In this document: positions 58,995 to 64,000 of the stretch, one piece after another
Numbering within the stretch: the first letter of the stretch is position 1
Layout of the letters: each line of letters starts with the position of its first letter
Assembly: GCF_014647595.1 (NCBI RefSeq)
Contig: NZ_BMPM01000007.1
Span: 1 to 64,000, forward strand
From: Paenarthrobacter histidinolovorans
Lineage (GTDB): Bacteria; Actinomycetota; Actinomycetes; Actinomycetales; Micrococcaceae
Reading direction: 5' to 3'
Length of the DNA: 64,000 nt
Notes under the pieces: generated by a model
The model's input: only the letters and a program-made list of their open reading frames with translations
Told to the model about the DNA's origin: nothing
Databases searched by the model: none
Made by a program: the position numbers and the translations under genes

Positions 58995-59675
58995 CTAGGC
59001 GATGGCGATGCCGGGCCCGCCCGGGAGCGCTACTTTGGTGGAGATCGCCTGCCCCACTGCCTTGGCTTGCCGCAGGACTTCCTTGGGGCTGGGCGTGATG
59101 AGTTCGCCCACGCCCACCAGATGCATTCCCACTGCCCGCATTGCGGAGACCAGGTTCTGCCCCACGGCGATGCCAAGTTCGGCCAGCATGCGGCGCAACT
59201 GGCTCTGGGCGCAGCGTGTCACCACTACATGGTCTGCCAGGAGAATCCCGTTGGCGGTGTGGACAGCCCACTGGCGCGGCGTGGATTCGAGGGGACCGGA
59301 GGCGTGGAGCCCGCTCCGGGTCATGCTCGCGGCGAGACCGTACCCGATGTGCTGGGTTGGATCCGCGCCCAGGAAGTCCAGGCGGACGGCCCTGGTGGTG
59401 TTGCGGACGTCCAGATGGTGGCTGGCCGCGTAGTTGCGTAAGTGGCGGAGGATTTCGTTGCGTTCCTGGATGGACGCGGGATCGGTGACCTCGCAGCGTT
59501 GGAGCATGCCTGTGTGGACCGCTGGACCGGTGGCCGACAAGGCGCCGAAACCATCCACCACTATGGAGCCCACGCCGTAGCGGCTGAGTTCGCTGGCGAC
59601 TGCCAGACCGGACAAGCCGGCTCCTATGACCACGGTGGTGGTGCGTTCCGTGCCGGAATCAGGCGCGTATGACAC
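58995..59675 (-). CDS. Small FAD/NAD(P)-binding flavoprotein
   Basis: This 226-aa protein has an N-terminal dinucleotide fold (TTTVVIGAGLSGLAVASELSRYGVGSIVVDGFG) and later a second beta-strand pattern (LADHVVVTRCAQSQLRRMLAELGI). It is much shorter than typical two-domain FAD monooxygenases, so it may be a reduced family member or one lacking the catalytic half. I chose GTG 59675 because a strong AAGGAGG lies 9 nt upstream; the extension to 59792 has no such site. A functional reaction cannot be named. Confidence 0.8.
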   Translation of the reverse strand: MSYAPDSGTERTTTVVIGAGLSGLAVASELSRYGVGSIVVDGFGALSATGPAVHTGMLQRCEVTDPASIQERNEILRHLRNYAASHHLDVRNTTRAVRLDFLGADPTQHIGYGLAASMTRSGLHASGPLESTPRQWAVHTANGILLADHVVVTRCAQSQLRRMLAELGIAVGQNLVSAMRAVGMHLVGVGELITPSPKEVLRQAKAVGQAISTKVALPGGPGIAIA

Positions 59676-60092
59676 TGCTTGGTTCCTCCTTGACGTGTGT
59701 GCCTTGCGGCATCGCGTGGGATCGCGTCCGAGTTCCCCAAGCGGCCGCAAATAAATGGCCGGAGTGTGCTGTAGGACACGTTCGCCGGCCATTCGGTGAC
59801 TCGAACACTACCGAACTTTTTCGCGCAGGGATAGCCTTCCCGGACAGCGTGTTCGGCGTGTTCATCAGCAGCACAAAAACGGGGTCCGGAAACCGAGCCC
59901 CGACCGTTATACACATACCGCCGAGCCACCTTGATTCGGCCCTGCCGACCGAGAATAGTGGGCATTGGACGGGGAAATTCCGGATTTGCCTGTCCCGGGC
60001 CATTGACAATGGAGCCGTCGAGGAATCCGATGCGGAAAACCTCTGGCAGAATGGCCGGAACATCAAGCAGTAGGTGGAGAGGCGGGCCCCAA
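59676..60092. promoter_or_regulatory. 417-bp divergent intergenic region
   Basis: No convincing gene is present. The region holds a long-spaced dyad ATGGCCGG/CCGGCCAT (59755-59792) and, nearer the stress-protein gene, the palindrome CCATTG-A-CAATGG (60000-60012), which contains TTGACA, a canonical -35 hexamer. The second may be the promoter and operator of the universal stress protein gene. Confidence 0.4.
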
Positions 60093-61130
60093 ATGGACCA
60101 GCACGGCAGGCACAATGAAGAGCCACAGGACGGCGAGGCCCCAGCAGTGGCACCGGGTGGCATCGTCGTTGGGGTGGACGGCTCAGAACACGGGCAGTGT
60201 GCCCTGGTGTGGGCCGCACGTGAGGCCGAACGCAGGCAGCTTCCGCTGCACATCGTCACGGCCTACTCGGTTCCTATCTTCGCTGCATCAGGACTCGACG
60301 GCGGATATGCCACCGTGGACGATTCGGTGATTCGCGAAGGCGCGGAAGCCATTGTCCAGCAGGCCATGGACAAGGTATCCCCCTACTCCATCGACGTTGA
60401 TGCTTCCGTGGAGAACGGCGACGCGGCAGGCGTGCTGCTGGATCTTTCCGCAGAGGCAGCGCTCCTGGTTTTCGGAAGCCGCGGCCGGGGCGGTTTCGTC
60501 GGTCGTCTGCTGGGTTCAGTCAGCAGCGCCTTGCCAGCCCATGCCAAGTGCCCCACCGTAACGGTTCCGCTCTATTGCGCGGACCGCCTCGGCGAGAATA
60601 CCGAGGACAAACACATCAAGGCCGAGCACGCCAAAGCCGGGCCCCGCATCGTGGAAAACGTGGTTGCGGTGGGCGTGGACGGCTCCGAGCAAGCCCGGGT
60701 GGCTGTGCTCGAAGCAGCTGAGCAAGCTCAACGCAGGGGAGCCAAGCTCCGGGTCATATGCGCTGTCCCGCAATACAGCGGCTCCCTGGCCTGGGTACCC
60801 GCTCCCTTGGACCGGGACGCCTTGTTTGCCGACATCAAGGTGCAGCTCGACGCCGGGGTTGCCTGGTTGCAGAGCCACTTCCCGCAGTTGACCATCGAGA
60901 CCGACCTCAGGGATGGCTCGCCTGTTGACGTTTTGGTGGAGACCAGCCGAAGCGTGGAACTGGTGGTCCTGGGCACCCGTGGCCGTGGCGGGTTTGCGGG
61001 CATGCTGTTGGGATCGACGTCCGATGGCGTCCTGCACCATGCCAAGGGACCGGTGCTGGTTGTTCCGGACCGTGAGGATCCCCGTCTGGCAGACCGCGAT
61101 AAGTTTGGCCCGATGCTCGGCGCGGTGTAG
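60093..61130 (+). CDS. Tandem-domain universal stress protein
   Basis: This 345-aa protein has two UspA domains, each with an ATP-binding pattern: first GIVVGVDGSEHGQCALVWA and FGSRGRGGFVGRLLGSVSSALPAHAKCPTVTV; second VAVGVDGSEQARVAVLEAA and LGTRGRGGFAGMLLGSTSDGVLHHAKGPVLVV. The G-x2-G-x9-G-S/T motif is intact in both, so it should bind ATP. Such tandem USPs respond to hypoxia or stationary phase in actinobacteria. I chose ATG 60093, with GGAGAGG upstream. It is followed 14 nt later by the dikinase gene, suggesting a stress operon. Confidence 0.92.
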   Translation: MDQHGRHNEEPQDGEAPAVAPGGIVVGVDGSEHGQCALVWAAREAERRQLPLHIVTAYSVPIFAASGLDGGYATVDDSVIREGAEAIVQQAMDKVSPYSIDVDASVENGDAAGVLLDLSAEAALLVFGSRGRGGFVGRLLGSVSSALPAHAKCPTVTVPLYCADRLGENTEDKHIKAEHAKAGPRIVENVVAVGVDGSEQARVAVLEAAEQAQRRGAKLRVICAVPQYSGSLAWVPAPLDRDALFADIKVQLDAGVAWLQSHFPQLTIETDLRDGSPVDVLVETSRSVELVVLGTRGRGGFAGMLLGSTSDGVLHHAKGPVLVVPDREDPRLADRDKFGPMLGAV

Positions 61131-61144
61131 GAAAAGAGCCACTG

Positions 61145-63865
61145 GTGTTCACGCTGCAGCTCACGGATATTCGTGGACCCATGCTTCCCCGGGTGGGTGG
61201 CAAAGCAGCGAACCTGGGCGAGCTTGCCGGCGCGGGCTTACCCGTGCCGCCGGGCTTTTGCCTCACCACGGATGCTTATCGGCGTGCGCTGTCCACCAGC
61301 GGCCTGGATGAGGTCTGCGCGGCCCTGGAATCGACAAGCACGGTTGACCTCGCCCGGCTGAACGGGCTTGCCGGGCAGGCCCGTTCCCTGGTGCTCGACG
61401 CCGGGGTCCCGGCCGGCATCGCTGAAGCGGTGCGGTCTGCCTATGAAGGTTTGGGAGACAACGTCCCGGTCGCTGTCAGGTCGTCGGCAACAGCTGAAGA
61501 CCTGCCCTTCGCCAGTTTCGCCGGCCAACAGGACACTTTCCTGAACGTAGTGGGCGCCGACTCCGTCCTGGATGCCGTGAGTCGCTGCTGGGCTTCCCTG
61601 TGGACTGACCGGGCGGTGGCGTATCGGGCTACCAACGGCATTGAGCATGCTTCTGCGGCCTTGGCCGTCGTTGTCCAGGAGATGGTGGATTCGGCGGCCG
61701 CCGGGGTCATGTTTACGGCTAATCCCGTGACGGGCAAGAGGTCCGAGACGGTGATCGACGCGAGCCCGGGCCTGGGGGAGGCCGTAGTGTCCGGCGCCGT
61801 AAATCCGGATCAATACGTTCTTGATAAGGCCCGCGGCACGATTGTGAAACGCACTCTGGGTGACCGGCGGGTGGAGATCCGTGCCCTGCCAGGAGGCGGC
61901 ACGCAAAGGACGCAGCGTTCGCGCATGGAAAGTCCAGGTGATCCGGGAGACACCCCGGCTACAGCTGTCCAACAGTGTCTTAGTGACCGGCAGATCAAGG
62001 ATCTGGCTGAGCTGGGCCGCATGGTGGAGAAACACTATGGAACTCCACAGGACACCGAATGGGCCATGGATTCCAACGGAAAACTGTGGTTGACCCAGGC
62101 CAGGCCCATCACCACCCTCTACCCGCAAACCACCCGTACCCCTCCGGCCCCGGGCGTCCATTCCTTTCTGAACTTCAGCCTCGCGCAGGGCCTCACACGG
62201 CCGCTGACACCCATGGGTTTGGCGGGGATCCGGCTCATAGCGTCCTGTGTCGCCAAAACGGCGGGCTTTGCCGTCCCGGATCCCCGATCCGGACCGTCGC
62301 CCTATTACGAGGCCGGCCAGCGCATTTTCTTCGACCTCACGTCTGTCTTGCGGAGCCGTGTCGGGCGGAAGATAGTGCCCCGGGTCTTCGACGTCATGGA
62401 AGCCCGGTCCGCCATGCTGATGCGGAGCTTGTTCGATGACCCCCGTTTTTCGGTGACGAACAAAACGCCTTTGAGACTGATCCGCCATGTGGCTCCGGTG
62501 GCTGCAAAGTACCGGGTCCCGGAGTCGTTGCTCCGGGGCTTGTTCCGCCCGGATGCTGCCATGGCACGGGCGGAGCGCCTCAGCTCGGAACTCCGGAAAG
62601 CCCTGGCCGTCCCCGGGAAAGCTACCGCCCATCAGCGGCTAGCCCACGTGCAAAGAATCCTGGGCTCGGAACTCTTTGCCACAGTTCCGCAGATCCTGCC
62701 ATTGCCGGTGCTCGGCTTTGCCATGCTGGCCCTGGTGGGGCGGATTCTCGGCGGGCAAGCGACGCACGATGAAATGCAGACCGTAATCCGCGGGTTGCCC
62801 AACAACGTCACCACGGAGATGGACCTGGCGCTGTGGCAGCTCGCCTCGCAGATCAGGGAAGATAACGACGCCGCTGCCTCCATGGCGGGTCAATCGACAG
62901 AGGCGCTGCTGGAACGGTACCGGGACGCTGAGTTGCCTGCCGTCGCCCAATCCGGCCTCGATGGATTCCTCCACGCCTACGGGCATCGGGCGGTGGCCGA
63001 AATCGACCTTGGCATGCCCCGGTGGGGAGATGATCCCACCCACATTATTGGCGTCCTTGCCAATTACCTGAGGCTGCAGCCCGGTGCAGGGGCTCCCGAC
63101 GAGCAGTTCCGCAGGGCAGTTGACGAGGCCGAGGAGCAGGTCGCGAAGTTCGTGGCGCGGGCCCGGGCCATCAGCCCGCTCCACGCGATGGCAGTGCGGA
63201 CGGCTTTGGATCGAACCAGAAGATTCGCTGGTCTGCGGGAGTTACCCAAGTACAACCTCGTCCTGGGACTGGCTGCGGCCCGGGAACAACTGCTCCTGGT
63301 TGGAAAGGAGCTGGCAGCGTCACAACGGATCGAGCACCCGGAGGATGTTTTCTTCCTGGACCTGGACGCGGTGGAAAACGCGTTGGCAGGCGCTGATCTG
63401 CGGGACGCAGTGGCCGAACACAGAGCGGCCTACGAACAAGAACTCCGGCGCAGGCACATTCCCCGGATGCTGTTGTCCGATGGCACCGAACCTGAGGCCA
63501 CTGCAGGGGCCAACGCGGAACAGCGCCCCGGCACCTTGTCCGGCAGTCCGGCGTCGGCGGGTCTGGTGACGGCGCCTGCGCGGGTCATCATGGACCCCGT
63601 GGGAGCCCATCTGGAGCCGGGCGAGATCCTCGTGGCTCCGTCCACGGATCCCGGCTGGACACCGCTGTTCCTCACGGCTGGAGGCTTGGTCATGGAGATG
63701 GGCGGGCCCAACTCGCACGGAGCCGTGGTGGCGCGGGAGTACGGGATCCCCGCAGTCGTCGGAGTCCCGGATGCAACCACCCGGCTACGTACAGGCCAGC
63801 TCATCACCGTGGACGGCGCAGCCGGAACGGTCAGCGCAGAAGGTGCGCAGGGCGGGGACGCTTAG
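61145..63865 (+). CDS. PEP-synthase-like / rifampin-phosphotransferase-like dikinase
   Basis: This 906-aa protein starts at GTG 61145. The N-terminal ATP-grasp part (about residues 1-330) has VGGKAANLGELAGAGLPVPPGF, PVAVRSSATAEDLPFASFAGQQDTF and WLTQARPITTLYP. A long middle domain follows, then the mobile phosphohistidine domain with His858 (GGPNSHGAVVAREYG). The protein ends 48 residues later and has no C-terminal PEP-binding TIM barrel. This three-part layout and length match rifampin phosphotransferase more than true PEP synthase. It follows a universal stress protein. The third substrate cannot be decided from sequence. Confidence 0.85.
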   Translation: MFTLQLTDIRGPMLPRVGGKAANLGELAGAGLPVPPGFCLTTDAYRRALSTSGLDEVCAALESTSTVDLARLNGLAGQARSLVLDAGVPAGIAEAVRSAYEGLGDNVPVAVRSSATAEDLPFASFAGQQDTFLNVVGADSVLDAVSRCWASLWTDRAVAYRATNGIEHASAALAVVVQEMVDSAAAGVMFTANPVTGKRSETVIDASPGLGEAVVSGAVNPDQYVLDKARGTIVKRTLGDRRVEIRALPGGGTQRTQRSRMESPGDPGDTPATAVQQCLSDRQIKDLAELGRMVEKHYGTPQDTEWAMDSNGKLWLTQARPITTLYPQTTRTPPAPGVHSFLNFSLAQGLTRPLTPMGLAGIRLIASCVAKTAGFAVPDPRSGPSPYYEAGQRIFFDLTSVLRSRVGRKIVPRVFDVMEARSAMLMRSLFDDPRFSVTNKTPLRLIRHVAPVAAKYRVPESLLRGLFRPDAAMARAERLSSELRKALAVPGKATAHQRLAHVQRILGSELFATVPQILPLPVLGFAMLALVGRILGGQATHDEMQTVIRGLPNNVTTEMDLALWQLASQIREDNDAAASMAGQSTEALLERYRDAELPAVAQSGLDGFLHAYGHRAVAEIDLGMPRWGDDPTHIIGVLANYLRLQPGAGAPDEQFRRAVDEAEEQVAKFVARARAISPLHAMAVRTALDRTRRFAGLRELPKYNLVLGLAAAREQLLLVGKELAASQRIEHPEDVFFLDLDAVENALAGADLRDAVAEHRAAYEQELRRRHIPRMLLSDGTEPEATAGANAEQRPGTLSGSPASAGLVTAPARVIMDPVGAHLEPGEILVAPSTDPGWTPLFLTAGGLVMEMGGPNSHGAVVAREYGIPAVVGVPDATTRLRTGQLITVDGAAGTVSAEGAQGGDA

Positions 63866-64000
63866 GCGTGTTGGTGTGATTCGTGCTCGGAATGGCTGAC
63901 GGGCTCCAACTGGAACGTGCAGTGTTCGGTGTCGAAGTGGCGGCCAAGGCAGGAGCCCAGCTGGTCCAGGATGCTGTCCGCCCCGCTGGCGTTGAGTACC
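63862..64000 (-). CDS. Cation diffusion facilitator C-terminus (partial)
   Basis: The frame enters from the right edge and ends at the stop complementary to 63862-63864, leaving 45 whole codons. The visible part reads LDQLGSCLGRHFDTEHCTFQLEPVSHSEHESHQHA, matching the cytoplasmic end of CzcD-type zinc/cadmium exporters (CLxxHFxxxHxTFQLE), followed by a His-rich tail. The stop shares the TTA of TTAG with the dikinase stop. The rest of the gene is outside the window. Confidence 0.8.
   Translation of the reverse strand, partial: VLNASGADSILDQLGSCLGRHFDTEHCTFQLEPVSHSEHESHQHA

Noticed and set aside
59669..60073. 134-aa plus-strand ORF before the universal stress protein
   Set aside because: Its start is inside the antisense flavoprotein region and lacks a ribosome site. 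Only the last 15 residues look protein-like, too little to call.

Overview
The window looks like a chromosomal segment of a high-GC Gram-positive actinobacterium, most likely Arthrobacter/Paenarthrobacter or a close Micrococcaceae relative. This is inferred from the GC-rich coding, the LAXTG-type surface protein, the DUF222/HNH protein, IdeR/DtxR-type iron boxes, the HTTM/DUF5819 pair and a c-di-AMP riboswitch ahead of an NlpC/P60 gene. It is mostly ordinary accessory metabolism and transport. I see no prophage, transposase, CRISPR array or plasmid backbone.

Layout. 1-3136: the end of an Ala/Ser/Asp-repeat, sortase-anchored surface protein, then a DUF5819-HTTM membrane pair. 3330-8840: a MmyB-type regulator divergent from ilvD, a DUF222/HNH protein and a LysR regulator. 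8927-17911: an EamA exporter, then a sugar/inositol-type dehydrogenase region with three Gfo/Idh/MocA oxidoreductases, a TIM-barrel isomerase and two LacI regulators with visible palindromic operators, ending in an MFS exporter. 18026-29471: small proteins, an incomplete-looking 5-oxoprolinase locus (pxpA plus a shortened pxpC-like gene, no pxpB), VOC, DUF445, GDPD, AzlCD, DUF5684, TetR, thiamine-binding, methyltransferase, GNAT and spermidine-synthase-like genes.

29474-38926 is a siderophore-iron island. It holds a heterodimeric ABC exporter-type pair with one degenerate ATP site, an AraC regulator, and an uptake operon of lipoprotein, siderophore-interacting reductase, two FecCD permeases and an ATPase. 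IdeR-like boxes precede both halves. 39001-45534 holds a TM2-Ltp protein, a LysR/MHS-transporter/SDR cluster and an amino-acid permease. 45795-56986 holds an ALF-repeat surface protein and a histidine-utilisation regulon: an IclR regulator, hutU, hutH and, further on, hutG, with an AzgA-type purine permease upstream of hutG. These are tied together by a shared 14-bp motif that I find at four places. 57101-64000 holds CopC, a c-di-AMP riboswitch with an NlpC/P60 protein, a small flavoprotein, a universal stress protein, a rifampin-phosphotransferase-like dikinase and the end of a cation-efflux gene.

The most unusual structures are a dispersed family of intergenic inverted repeats (four copies). 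Two of these are identical 73-bp direct repeats bracketing a single membrane-protein gene. There is also a perfect 66-bp palindrome after a small gene at 52997-53245, and a surface-protein gene hidden in a frame without a start codon in the window. Several small genes (54-82 aa), a tRNA-Cys and two genes cut by the window edges are included.
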